A stretch of 64,000 nt of DNA from positions 11,664,501 through 11,728,500 of the forward strand of contig OU015568.1 in assembly GCA_907165135.1 (NCBI GenBank), in the 5' to 3' direction. This document shows, piece after piece, positions 1-11,059 of this stretch. How positions within the stretch are numbered: position 1 is the first letter of the stretch; each line of letters opens with the position of its first letter. The DNA comes from Oikopleura dioica. Taxonomy: Eukaryota > Chordata > Appendicularia > Copelata > Oikopleuridae. The translations under genes were made by a program, and so were the position numbers. The notes under the pieces are model-generated. The model had not been told where the DNA came from. It saw only the letters and a program-made list of their open reading frames with translations, and searched no databases.

Positions 1-3000
1 AAAGTCGACCATGCAGTGATACTCGTCGAGGTTATTTTGCATCGGAGTACCAGTGAGAACCACTCGACGGTGCGTATGAATTTGCTTTGTTGCCTTAGAA
101 ATGGCGGATTCTGAGTTTTTCAGCTGGTGGCCCTCATCGGCGACGATCAAATCTGGTGTTTTGAGAAGGAACTCTTTGAACTTTGGAATCAGACGTTTTA
201 CTTTTCTGTTCATGTTGGCGCCGGTCGCCAACATTCGGAAGAGGGAGTAGCCCAAGACAAGAACGCCTCCTTCTGCGTCCCATTCCTTGCACATGTCCAA
301 TCGCTCGTGGTAATCGGATGATGACTGCAAGTTCCAGCAGCCGAGTGGGCGCTCTAAAGAGCCAGTCCACTTGTCCACTTCAATTGCCCAGTTTTCACAG
401 ACATTCAGCGGCGCCAGCACGAGGTAATGGTTAAGCTTGAGAAACTCGTGAATGTATAAAGTATGCATGAGCGCGATTGATTGAAGCGTCTTTCCAAGGC
501 CCATACAATGCGCTAGAATACAACCGTGGCCCCTGGCATTAGATCCAAGAACAAACTCGTTGCCTTTTTGTGTCACAGACTCGATCGTGCAATCCCACAT
601 GAATTGAACGCCATCGATCTGGTGAGTCTTCAGATGTGCCTTCAGCTCCGGGTCAACTTCGATTTTCGGCGTTTTGTTCAAGACGCCACTCCAGTCACTA
701 GTCTCGAATGATTCGCCTGGATTGACTGTCTGACGCTCCTCTCGAATCTTCGCGAGACGGATTTTCCTCTCTTTTTCCGCTTTTTCGGCCGCCTTGGTTT
801 CCTCCGAGAGCTTCTCATCTGTCATAATCTTCCTTGACTTGGCCTTCTCCTTTTTCTTCTTCTTCTTTCCACTTCCTTCTCCATCTTCCTCCTCGATGTT
901 TTCTTTATCAGAGCCATCCTCGCCGTCTGAACTGTCGAGATTTTTCCGACGCCTTCTCTTGCTCTTTTTCGAGATCTCCATCTCTTCGTCTGAGCTTTCT
1001 TCCGCGGAAGAAGAGATTTTATTTCGTTTCCGTTGTTGGTCTTCCTCTTGAGTTGATAGCTTTCTCTTTTTCTTTCCCTTTCCTTTGATACTGTTGATGA
1101 ATTCCTCGTCTGAAGAAAGAATTTTCTCGTCTTCCAGCAGACGATCACGCTTTTTCCTTCTGTTGGCTGGTTCGTCATCGTCCTCTTCCTCAGCATCATT
1201 TTCTTGAGAATCGTCTTCCATTCTTTCTGGAGAAGAGTCAAGATCGATTACTTCCTTTGCCTTTTCTGATCGTTTCGGTTTGGGAGACCTTTTCTTTTGA
1301 ATTTCGTCTTCATCTGATTTTTTTCTTTTTTAGGACATCCTCGTCTGAACCAATATCCGCTTCCATGTTTTCGTCGTCACTTCCTTGGCTGGAAGCAGCG
1401 CCATTTTCGGCTCCATTTTCCGCTACGTTGTTCTCGTCGGGTAGGAATTCCAGATCTTCATCACTAGAACCGGCGTCTCCGTTTTCTTCCGCTCCAGAAT
1501 TTTCCGAATCATCGTTTCCCTGTGCCGGTTGAGGGGACATCTTTTCGTCTGAATCAGAAAGTTCCACGATGCTGGAGTTGTTTTGCGGCTTGGGCGATAC
1601 TTTCCTCGCATTTCTAGCGTTTTTCAAGTTTTCTTGATTCAGCGCACTTTCAGCCTTTCGCATCCGAATTCTTTCCAAGTTTCTCTTTCGCTGTTCTTCT
1701 TCCGCAGCTTCTTTTTCTGCTTCCTGTTTGGCGATGGCTTCGCGGCGAATGCGAGCTTTTTCAGCGCGTTTTTCGTTCTCGCGTTTTCGCTCTTCCTTGA
1801 TTTTCTTCGCCGACTCTTCGTCCGAGTATTCGTCGGACGATGTTTCCGTTCTAAGCTTTCCAACTCCTTCGTGCGCGCTTCCCTTTCGCCGCTTTTTCGT
1901 CATCGCGAAAAGTTCATCTCCGCTTTCTGCTTCCGACTCGACTTCTTCTCCTTCTGAGCTGCCAGAGCTTATCACTGTAGCTTGAGTTTCTTGCGCCGGC
2001 CAAGATTTTGACGCGCTTTCTGTTGATTTCTTGATCGTTTGAATCGACTTATGAATCGTGTTGATTGTAGTTCGCGCCTTTTCTTTTTGCTCGAAGGACT
2101 TGTCAGGATCGTTGAGTTTGAGCTGGAGGCGCTTGAGGAGAATGTGCATTTTCTCGTCAATCTCCTCCAAATCTGTCGATTCGCCGCTGTTTTGGCTGTT
2201 TCCGTTCAATAATTCGTCTGTGGGCGCTGGTACCGGCTAAATTAGATTGTCAAAAGATAATTTTGTTTATCGCGAGCTTACCGAGATGGATTTCGTAGAA
2301 AGTTTCTGTTCAGCTTTTTCTCGTCTGAATTTTTCCTCCTTCTCGAGTTTCTTTCTTTTCAGCCGTTTCTCTTCTTCCAAGAGAAACTCCTCTCGCTGCC
2401 TTCTCGCGTCCACGACTCTTCTACAATCGTCGAGTAGTTTTCGCAACGGCTTTGGGTCGCAACAAAAGCACTTCCACTTGGCAGCTTCGATCATCTGCGT
2501 TTCCGCTCGGCCAAAGTTCCGTTTGATGCACTTTTTGCAGAAGGATTCGACGCAATCGTCGCAGCCGAGTAGGTCGCCCCCTTCTCCGCACCATCGACAG
2601 TGCTCGTAATAGCCGTCTTCGTCCGTTGTCCAGCGCCCTTGATTGTAGAATTTGTTACAGGGAGAGCATTGGATCACTTTTAGGCGAGGGTGCTCGTGCC
2701 AGCGGCCGAATACATTGATCTGAAGGTAAGATAACGACACTAGTACTAGCATTTATAATAATGTACGTTACGTAATAGATGATTTCAAAAAACTTTTTGC
2801 GCGGCCGAAAATCATGAAAAAAGTGCTAGTGCAGTTTTGTCAGGCTCGTCGAGACGAGTCGATTGGTATAGGTCACTCTTGAAAATTTTAAGGATTTACC
2901 GGTTAACCGGCTGATTACCGGAAATCACGTTGTCAGCTCCCGTTTTTGTTCTAGTCGTCGGATTTTCATGTTTGAAGCGTCAAAATGATCCGTATGATCA

Positions 3001-4296
3001 GGGCTTCTGTAGCCTCCGAGATGAGCCCCATATCTCAACTCCTGCCGAGCTTATCACTAAAAGTTTGAATTTTACGCACTTTTTTCACTTTGACGGTTCA
3101 TAACGTAAAATTTTTTCGGTAAATACTAATAAATCTTCTGCGGTTTTGATAGACAATTGAAAATTAATAATACCCACCGTTCAATACCTTGTAACCAGCC
3201 GGTAAAAAAGCGCTGAATCAAAATTATGCCCTCAAAAACCACTTTTTTGATTATATTTTTCTCCTCAAAGATCGGAACTAGAAGCGGGACCTTTTTGCGC
3301 AAAATCAATGTTATTTCTTTTGAAAGAGGATTTTTCGGAGAATAAAGGGGTTTTTTTTAATTTTGGATTCCATAACTGGAACTTCTTGTATCACCTTTTC
3401 CACTGCTCGATTTTTTCTCAGGTTAACCAAGTTTGATTCTAGTAGACATTTGATGCCTTCTAGGACATTTAAGATGTTTTGTCGAGCCCCCGGATGAGCA
3501 AATCTCTTCTTGGAAAACTCGGCTTTGAGGAAACTCCAGTTAATTTCGAATTTTTTCTCTTCGCTTTCAGCTCGGACGAGTTGGTAGACCATTGAATGCA
3601 TCTAATGTTCTCAGTCCTTTTCTGTCATGTAACATGAGTCATGTTTTAATGTTAAAATTTAATATAATCGAGAAAGTGGTTTTTGAAGGCATTATTTTGA
3701 TTCAGCGCTTTTATACCGGCTGGTTACAAGGTTTTGAACGGTGGGTATTATTAATTTTCAATTGTCTATCAAAACCGCAGAAGATTTATTAGTATTTACC
3801 GAAAAAATTTTACGTTATGAACCGTCAAAGTGAAAAAAGTGCGTAAAATTCAAACTTTTAGTGATAAGCTCGGCAGGAGTTGAGATATGGGGCTCATCTC
3901 GGAGGCTACAGAAGCCCTGATCATACGGATCATTTTGACGCTTCAAACATGAAAATCCGACGACTAGAACAAAAACGGGAGCTGACAACGTGATTTCCGG
4001 TAATCAGCCGGTTAACCGGTAAATCCTTAAAATTTTCAAGAGTGACCTATACCAATCGACTCGTCTCGACGAGCCTGACAAAACTGCACTAGCACTTTTT
4101 TCATGATTTCCGGCCGCGCAAAAAGTTTTTTGAAATCATCATAATAAAGCAATTGATTTTGATTTTTTATAGCAATAATAAAAATAAAACGATGAATAGA
4201 AAAAGTTGATTACTGTACCTGTTCGCCACAAACAGTACAGCAAATCTTTGCGTCGAAGACCCATGCCCAGGGCTTGTGATTCTCTTTGAATTCCAT
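1..4296 (-). CDS. ATRX: ATRX-like SNF2 chromatin remodeller, 3' part cut by window edge
   Basis: SWI/SNF-family ATPase that in animals acts with DAXX in H3.3 and heterochromatin deposition. Exons on the minus strand: 4296-4219 (26 codons, start MEFKENHKPW), 2719-2282, then 2236 to the left edge. Exons 1-2 encode the ADD zinc domain: the CxxC pair ICCTVCGEQ is split from its continuation by intron 1, then CSPC, CRWCGEGGDLLGCDDC, CKKC and CFCC follow. Exon 3 gives a long acidic/lysine-rich linker and then the helicase: motif I GLGKT (about 490-505), Ia YLVLAPLNVCENW, II DEGH (about 125-140), III LTGTPMQNN (about 20-45). The C-terminal helicase lobe lies outside the window. The ADD starts within 26 residues of the start, much nearer than in vertebrates. 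A one-base excess in the T7 run at 1318-1324 breaks the frame between VLKKKK and SDEDE; I treat it as an assembly error. The start is chosen because it is the only in-frame Met before the first CxxC, though an upstream exon is possible. Confidence 0.93.
2778..4140. mobile_element. Foldback (long inverted repeat) element, about 1.36 kb
   Basis: The two arms, about 2778-3257 and 3660-4140, are near-perfect reverse complements of about 480 bp. Both ends read GATGATTTCAAAAAACTTTT inward, followed by GCGCGGCCG. The loop is about 400 bp. The 5-bp word TAATA lies directly left (2773-2777) and one base beyond the right end (4142-4146), so it may be the target duplication. No transposase is visible, so the element is non-autonomous or derived from a larger one. 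It sits entirely inside ATRX intron 1, between exons that still splice in frame. Confidence 0.85.
3311..3601 (-). CDS. 96-codon ORF in the loop of the foldback element, unknown
   Basis: An open frame fills the single-copy loop between the arms. The product is rich in Lys, Glu and Leu (MHSMVYQLVRAESEEKKFEI at the start) and could form helices. No domain is recognised. It may be cargo, a remnant of an element protein, or chance. It has no introns and no recognisable promoter. Confidence 0.25.
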   Translation of the reverse strand: MHSMVYQLVRAESEEKKFEINWSFLKAEFSKKRFAHPGARQNILNVLEGIKCLLESNLVNLRKNRAVEKVIQEVPVMESKIKKNPFILRKILFQKK

Positions 4297-5580
4297 CTTT
4301 GGCGCTGACCGCCGCGTGGATCGGGATCTCCGTCCTGCTCGTCGCGCTCTTCACTGGCGCTGATTCACGAGTTTCGAAAAAAAGGGAATCGGAAATTCGA
4401 GATTTTCAGGAATCCATCAAATCGGGATCAGAAAAGAATCCAGTCTTTCGGGCCACCTTTTTTCTGCTATCGGGTTTCCGCCTACGCAAATTCCGCTCGA
4501 CCAATCAGATGCTCGATGAGTAATCACTTCGGTCATTCATCATCAAAGGTCCGAAATTTTTTTTCGAAAAATTTTTTCGTCCAAAATCTTCCCTTCTTCA
4601 GCTATCCACTTCTTCCAGCGAGGAAGGCGCTTTTCTCGATCTTTCAGGGCGAATTCGATTTTTTCAATCGCAGATTCGGATTGGCCGTAATCAAAAACCC
4701 CCGATTGGTTGTGAAAATTCATAATTTTTTAGCAACAAGATGGCGCTAAAGTTTTTTCTTTCTTTCAAATGAGCGTGGGCGAGTTTGAGGAAAAGGTCCT
4801 CCGCGCGCGCAGCTCAGCTTCGGTGCTGCGCAACTTTCGCTTTTGCCCGCCAACGGATATCCTTCACCTTCTTCTGTCACTAACTGTTAAGCTGTCAGTC
4901 AGCAAGTGACCATCTTCAGTACTTAACCGTAAAATAAAGCGTCTGTGTGTATTTCCGGTTCTATGATAGAACTTCTATCTTAGGATGGTCATTTCTGAAC
5001 GGATATAAGTATTAGATCAGTACAAGTAATAATAAATTTACATCAATAAGTGACAATAACCATTTTACTACTTTTATCTCCAGAAGGATGACTGGGAGAA
5101 TAAATTCTCAAGTTTTGGGCATTCCCACAATTTCCTAGACATGACCGACTAAGTCGCTTAGCAGGATAATTCCATTTTGCCTGTTAGTTTCTGGAAATTC
5201 CGCGATGCTGAAGACGTCATCACCAGAGAATCTGGGGTACAATCCCGTACAACGGTGAAGTCCGTTTCCTCGCTACACATGATTTAATTGTTACAGAAAT
5301 CGGCAAGTACAGTAGTTCGACTTTTTTCAAATGGTTTTCATTTGAAATCATCGAAATCAACCCTTTTGAATGAAGAAAAAGAAAAGAAAAAAGTTTGAAC
5401 CGAGCGTTAATAGAAAGAAAAGCGTGCAATAAATTATCCAGCTAAATCCAAAGAGCCACCATTTGAGGTGGGAATGGGACTCTAATTAATTGGGCACAGG
5501 TAATTAGAGCAAATTAATTTTGATCAGCAGTCCGCAAGTTTTTTTTTAAAGCTGGAGCAGCGATTTTGAAAGAGAAAAGA
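4297..5580. other. Spacer between ATRX and the next plus-strand exon
   Basis: This region holds the presumed ATRX promoter and 5' UTR. A GC-rich stretch at about 4800-4860 (CCGCGCGCGCAGCTCAG and GCCCGCCAACGG) stands out from the AT-rich surroundings and is the best promoter candidate. AATAAA-like words occur at 4931-4936 and 5027-5036. A perfect 9-bp palindrome, CTCTAATTA ... TAATTAGAG, lies at about 5480-5508 and resembles paired homeodomain sites. Short ORFs here look like chance. Confidence 0.35.
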
Positions 5581-5646
5581 ATGGCAAGGAGGAAATCCTT
5601 GAGATTTGCGTCGGAGCTGCATCACCGAAGACCGTCTGCGTTTGAG
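5581..5646 (+). CDS. Candidate isolated 5' coding exon
   Basis: ATG opens 22 codons beginning MARRKSLRFASELHHRRPSA and ends at a donor-like GAG/GTCAGT, in phase 0. The basic N-terminus could be the missing first exon of the downstream EAG channel or an unrelated short exon. No matching acceptor could be assigned with confidence. It is listed because the upstream purine-rich leader and the donor form a plausible first-exon signature. Confidence 0.25.
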
Positions 5647-6363
5647 GTCAGTTTTTTTTCTTTCGCCAGAAAAAAATCATCAAATTGGAGATATACATAA
5701 TCAATGCTCTTCTTGCGAGATCTTTATTATCTCAAGCCAGCGCGAGATGCAATCTTTCCTGCTTGATGTTGCTTTCTGAATAATTTAAATTTTTATTGTT
5801 TAAACAAACTCATCCTTATTCTGATCGCTAGAGCATAGCAGTTCCGAGCACACAAGAAGATCAGATACAGAGAAGAGAAAGTATTCTTGGCATTCAGAAA
5901 CATGGTTTTCTAAAGACGCTAAATTCCTAGGATAATGAATAAAAGCAGAACCATTAGAAGACGGGAGTCTCTCTCGAAGCGAATTCCTACAAGATGAGAG
6001 ATCCTAAGGATCCAAAGGAAAAGGGGATGAAGCGGGAAAGAGAATATCATCAAGTGGCAGTTGATTTTTATTAATTATTTTTCTTTGAAAAAATCTTGTC
6101 AAAGATGCTGAGTGACACGCCACAAATCAAAGTTTAGGCAGCTTTTAATCATGTGTGCAAGATTTTCTTCGATCTTGCTGGCTCAGAATAAACGAGGACC
6201 TTGGGGAAAGGGTTGATCAATCGAGGCTGAAGCCGGCGACGTTTTCAATGTTTCTCGATGTTTTTTTACTTGCTCGACACTTTTGCTTTTTTGCGAGTTT
6301 GAGCGGCTAAGTCAATCTTCATAATTGACTCGAAGCGACTGTAGTATAGAACGCAGTTCGAAA

Positions 6364-6889
6364 ATGGCTAGAAAACAGATAGATGGTGAGAGAGTTGACA
6401 TACAGAATGAAACCAACAGTACGCTTGGGAAGACGCTCCATACAATTGTGAAAATGTAAGACTCTTTCTTGACCAAGAACTATTCAATTTGCCAATATTT
6501 TATCGCTAATTGAAAGTGAGCCTTCAAATATAAAAGTTTAAAATATCAAAATAGCCATTGAAAAATATTTTTCAATTGCTAAGCTTTGCTTCTTTCAAGT
6601 CTGTAGAATTATTCAAGCGGTTGCATTCAACCTAAAAGTACCCAAACTACACCCGAAAAGAATAATTAAACGTGCCCGGGATAAGACCACAGAGTCATCG
6701 TTCCTGACTTTGAAAATGACAAAAAAATCAGTCAGAGATGCAGTTCAAGATATCTGCCTGGCGATAAGAGAAGCAGCGACAAAGTTCACCTTCTTGCGCC
6801 ATAAAATCGAGCCCGGAAATGAACCCTTTGCCAATTATGTTAAGCGTTTTCCTATTATCGAATTTCTAGCGTTTCGGGCATCTCCCTAG
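6364..6889 (+). CDS. Orphan 124-residue protein, two exons
   Basis: Exon 1 (6364-6455) ends AAAAT/GTAAGA and exon 2 (6607-6889) follows acceptor CTGTAG; the phases match and the frame closes at TAG, giving 124 residues. The protein is very basic and helical (KVPKLHPKRIIKRARDKTTE, then VRDAVQDICLAIREAATKF). No family is recognised. Its last codons overlap the region where the EAG channel's PAS exon begins, and a 31-nt GT-AG intron (about 6839-6869) could also join this ORF to downstream sequence. It may therefore be a separate small gene, an upstream operon member, or 5' exons of the channel. The intervening 5640-6360 stretch shows no gene. Confidence 0.4.
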
Positions 6890-9800
6890 CGAGAGGGGAA
6901 AACGACTTTCGGTCAGATGGGACAGTTTCCCATTCATCCCATTTAAAGTGGAAGCAGAATTCTTTCCTGGAAGCGATCATCAAGAGAAGCAATTTATCAA
7001 CGCAATATGGGAGCTATTTACTCGCAAATGCAAGACTGGAGGGCTTTCCAATTGTCCACGTTTCCGACAAATTCGTTCGACAGGTTGTTCATTTTCTAAT
7101 GCCCAGTGGGGTCTTTGCTTAGCTAAAGATAGTGACTCAACGCTTATCTTTTTCTTTTAAAGCTGGGCTACTCAAAAGCGGAAATCGTGGGGAAAAGCGC
7201 CACTCTTGAATTTCTGGCCGGCGAGGAAACTGAGGCCAGCACGAGGTAGCGCCCTCAACCTTTCTATTAATATAATCATAGCTTTAACAAAGCGTGAAAA
7301 TAAAAGAAGCGTTAGAAGACTCGTACAGAATATCCGCAAATGAGATTTATTATAATAAAGATGGCGACCCACATCGATATAATATCAATGTTCGACCAAT
7401 TTCATCGACTTTGGATGGCAATCCAGAAGTCACGTATATTTTCATATCAGTAATGGGCTTCTTTTATTACAGAATATGAAGATTATACAATAAATTAATA
7501 AATAAACATAAAACAGCCCTTTGTTTAATGAGTCCAGTTCGCACGGATCAACAAAGCCGAAATAAAATAGCTCCGAAACGTGGATATCTCCGCGCTAAAG
7601 ATAGAATTCTCAGGTAAGAAGTTATGCTTATTTTTACTATAAAATCACTACGGTACAAAAATAACGCGTTTGAAGACGAGATGGGAACAACTCGGAGAAA
7701 AGTGCGGCAAATATTTCGTATGGATTTGGAGCACCAACTATGCCGAGTTACATCCTCAGGAATGCGTTTTTTTTGCATCAATATTTCCGAGGTCACTTTT
7801 TCACGACTTCAAAACATGCTTAAAATGCGCTGCAAGTCACAACAGCTCTTTCAAATCTGCCTGGACTTGGTTCATTCTATGCCTGACCTTGTATACAGCT
7901 GTGATGGTGCCTTATTCCGTAGCTTTCCAGTATAAAGGCTCGCCTCAGGAAAATGCACAACAAGTTTTATTTTGGCTCATTATTGATTCATTTGTTGACG
8001 TCGGTGGGTCATTTTAACAATTCAAAAGATGAAAATAAAAACACGGTATAATTAAGTATTCATTGCCGATATCGTGGTGAATTTTATGACTTCCTTGATG
8101 TCCGACTCTGGGGAGATGATCAAGGACGCCAAGATTATACAAATGAACTATGTTAGCAACTGGTACACGCTTGATCTGCTTAGGTATGAATAAAGCCGTA
8201 ACAAAACTTGATGCTTGATTCAGTTGCCTTCCATACGATATAATTTACTTCGTCCTAAACAACGTCAAAGACACAGCAAGGAATGGAATCGGTTCTTCTG
8301 ACTCGAATTCATCTGCGACATCCCTCTTCTCCGCGCTGAAAGTTATCCGTCTTCTCCGCGTCGCCCGGGTCGCCCGAAAAATGGATCATTTTGCAGAGTA
8401 CTCTGGCGTCGTTCTCATGATTCTTGTCGGCGCGTTTGGGTTGTTTGGACACTGGCTAGCTTGCATGTGGTTCGCCATTGGTATCAACACAATTTGCACG
8501 GATGAGGGAAAATTGATGGAGCATAACTGGCTTGTTCGTTTTTCTAATGACATATCAAAGGAGTACAAAATCCAACAAGGCTGCAATGTGACAGCAGGAC
8601 CAGAACATTTGGATGCTTACCTGGCTTCTTTGTATTTTGTCATGTCTTCTTTGACTTCCGTCGGATTCGGCAACATCGCACCCTACAGGTTTTTAGTCGC
8701 AAATAATATAATTAATCACTTAGAGTCTTAGTCCCTACGAGCAAAGTTTCAGCGTTGTGGTACTTATTTTCGGTGCGTTACTGTATGCCATGATTTTCGG
8801 AAATGTGACGACCATAATCTCCCAAATTTATGCGGATATGAACCGCTACCACGACTCGCTAAATTCGGTGCGCGAATTCGCGAGGTTCAACTCAGTGCCT
8901 CAAAATATAGAGGCGCGGATCATGGACTTTATGGTCACTACGTGGCAGCAAACGAAGGGAATAGGTAAGCCCTACTTCACACTGTCTTTTTAGACTCAAA
9001 TTTGATCGAAAATTCAACTTCGCTAATTTAACTAGATACGAACGCTGTGATCAACCTCTGCCCGAAAGACCTCAAAGCTGACATCTGCGTGCATTTACAT
9101 CGCCGAGTTTTCAACGGACACAGGTGCTTCCTGGAGGCGTCCGATGCATGTCTTCGATCGCTGGCTCTAGAATTCCAGACGATTCACGTGTCGGCCGGAG
9201 ACATTGTCTACCACAAAGGAGAATATGTGGACGAGCTTTCTTTTGTAGCAAGGGGAATTTTAGAAGTGCTACAGGACGGAGAAGTAATAGCGGTTCTAAG
9301 CAATGGGGATGCATTCGGAGATAATGTTTGGAGAAGACCGCTCTCCCACGGCCCAGGTAAACAAGAAAACGATATTGATGGTGATCGAATTTTTCAGCGA
9401 AATGTGTGGTTTACATCCGCGCGCTTAGTTTCACCGACATTCACGTGATCAAACGTGCCTCGCTCAAGAAAGTGCTTGGTTTTTACAACGATTACGCGAA
9501 ATCTTTCGACCGCGAGCTCAAACTCGCCGTCAACGTTTGCGAGAGTGTTCATTTCCGGAAGATTAAACGCAAAAAGCAGAAATTGGTAGCCGGAGATAGC
9601 GTCAAAGGTGGCATTTCGAGTATTTTAGGAAAGGGGTCTTAACCGTTGCTTAGCCTAAAGAGGCGGCGGCTTATCTTACGGGCGCAAGTTAACGTTACGT
9701 AACTTGCGGCGTTAGAAGGATTAAGACCTGTGATAAAGCGGCTGCTGTTAATGATGGAGCAATGGGGTTAATTCCCGGAGCTTCGATGGAAGAAGTAACA

Positions 9801-10535
9801 GACGAGCGAAAGAAAGAACTTCCCATGAAAAGCGAAGTAAATAACGAAGAGCAAAAAGTACAAGTAATTCAAAAGTGCTACAAATATTCATTGAAACTTT
9901 TAGTTTTCCCCTGCTGGCTCTTCAAAAGGTCTCGAAAGAAGCGATGCGATTGAAACTGAACCAACTTCCGAATCTTCTGAATCGGAAAATGACGAGGATG
10001 AAGTCTCGAGGAAAATCAATCCTCAGGTGTTGAGCGAGATAAGTGATCTGTACTCGTCTGTCCGGTAAGCTTCATTTCAGCAAGGAAACTCTCAAATTCT
10101 TCATACTTTAGTGATGATTCAAAACGACTTAATGACCAGCTTGAGCGTCTGGAGGAACTTCTCGAGGGAACTTTAGGAGTAGAGCTTGGGAAGAAATCGA
10201 GAACTGGTAGGAAAGCTTAGTTGAGAAAATATATCGCAAAATGATTAGAATCGATATCGCTTAATTCTGACGAAGAAGTACACTCTGGCGGATACACGAA
10301 TACCATCACGAGTTTGATCGAACTACCAAACAAACAATCGCAAACTCTTAAAGTAAAACGACCCCTATAATTTTTACTAGAAACTCTAATTCAGCAAATG
10401 TCGCAGAGAAAGAAAACTGGCCAGAAACACGCCACAAAACAATCATCTCTCAACAGATTGGCTCCGATATTCCAGTCGAGAAGGCTTTCAAAGACAGAAG
10501 AACCTACTAACAGTGACCAAGAATCGTCTTATTGA
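6890..10535 (+). CDS. KCNH: EAG-type voltage-gated potassium channel (KCNH1/5-like)
   Basis: Kv10-family K+ channel of the plasma membrane. The PAS domain spans several exons (FLEAIIKRSN, LEGFPIVHVSDKF, then LGYSKAEIVGKS at 7163-7245 and 7293-7449). S1 is SAWTWFILCLTLYTAV, S2-S3 lie at about 7940-8183, and S4 is KVIRLLRVARVARK with regular arginines. The pore has the EAG filter SVGFGNIAP (about 8656-8680). S6 leads to IFGNVTTI and a cyclic-nucleotide-binding homology domain (GDIVYHKGE, NGDAFGDNVW). The tail has an acidic stretch and a coiled coil (LNDQLERLEELLEGTLGV) like the tetramerisation helix of the family. Exons from S2 on: 8057-8183, 8224-8688, 8732-8964, 9036-9356, 9398-9635, 9716-9857, 9904-10064, 10112-10206, 10249-10352, 10395-10535; all phases close. 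The first exon and start codon are not resolved, and the PAS-S1 linker needs one more T in the T8 run at 7767-7774. Confidence 0.9.
9636..9715 (+). other. Hairpin-forming intron in the EAG gene
   Basis: This 80-nt GT-AG intron is phase-checked (AAG GG / A AGG ATT). It contains the perfect stem CGCAAGTTA ... TAACTTGCG around an ACGTTACG-like centre. GGTCTTAACC over the donor is also matched imperfectly by GGATTAAGACC just past the acceptor. The structure recalls a very small terminal-inverted-repeat element that became an intron, but one copy cannot prove that. Confidence 0.5.
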
Positions 10536-11059
10536 CGCTATGAATATATTCATATTACTCCAGTGCCTCTGTAAAAGTTCAATCAGCGCCTAAAATAAAC
10601 TCTGCCTGCTCGACCCTTAGTTCTTGTGTTCACACTTTCAACCAAGGATGCATCAGTTCCGGCGATTAAAAAGCCACTAATTCGGCAAGCTGACAGGTAG
10701 AATCGGGTTTGCGGCGGCGCTAGAAGCATTCAGCTGGTAAGCGTCTAAGCAAATTCGTCTTTAATGAGGTTGTGATAAAATTGCGTAAAAGAGTTTATTC
10801 TGTGGTATTGGGGGTGTTAAGTGTGTCTTAGCCGGTGGCGTTCGTGGTGTTTCATTTTTACAGTTTGGTGCGTTTGGGTGGTTACTTGATCTGGGTGCGG
10901 TGATCTCTCCACCGCCGCCGGACTAGCAGCAGCCCCAGGCGCACCAAACATTCTTTTGAGCCCTTTTTCAGAAGTTGAGCAAATATTTTTTTAAACAAAC
11001 AAAAGTCGCAATTTAAACAGACAGAGACATGAAAAGGATATGATAGAGAAACGAAAATT
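10536..11059. other. Spacer between the EAG channel and the mucin-like gene
   Basis: About 520 bp without a coding exon. It includes a CT/GC-rich stretch at 10900-10945 (CCACCGCCGCCGGACTAGCAG) and an A-rich leader (AAACAAACAAAAGTCG) before the next gene, and is probably the EAG 3' UTR plus the promoter of the mucin-like gene. Confidence 0.35.

Larger units (their letters stand above)
2720..4218 (-). other. Intron 1 of ATRX, filled by a foldback element
   Basis: The donor CAG/GTACAG (minus strand, at 4218) and acceptor TTCAG (at 2720) join two phase-0 exons that together rebuild the first zinc knuckle of the ADD domain. At about 1.5 kb this is far longer than the other introns of the gene (45 nt between exons 2 and 3), and nearly all of it is the foldback element at 2778-4140. 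Confidence 0.85.

Noticed and set aside
822-1241. 139-codon Arg/Lys-rich minus-strand ORF
   Set aside because: Shifted frame of the ATRX acidic linker; the true frame runs uninterrupted into the SNF2 motifs.
1310-1340. Tiny intron in ATRX instead of a frameshift
   Set aside because: The only GT-AG option is about 23 nt and gives the wrong downstream frame, whereas removing one T restores KKKKSDEDE exactly.
3126-3792. Two similar ORFs (3308-3126 and 3592-3792) ending in the same residues
   Set aside because: They are the same sequence read from the two inverted arms of the foldback element, not a conserved gene pair.
7670-8017. 115-codon ORF starting before S1 of the EAG channel
   Set aside because: Only its second half (S1-S2) is real coding. 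The first half is out of frame with the channel's PAS-S1 linker (GAPTMPSYILR lies in another frame).
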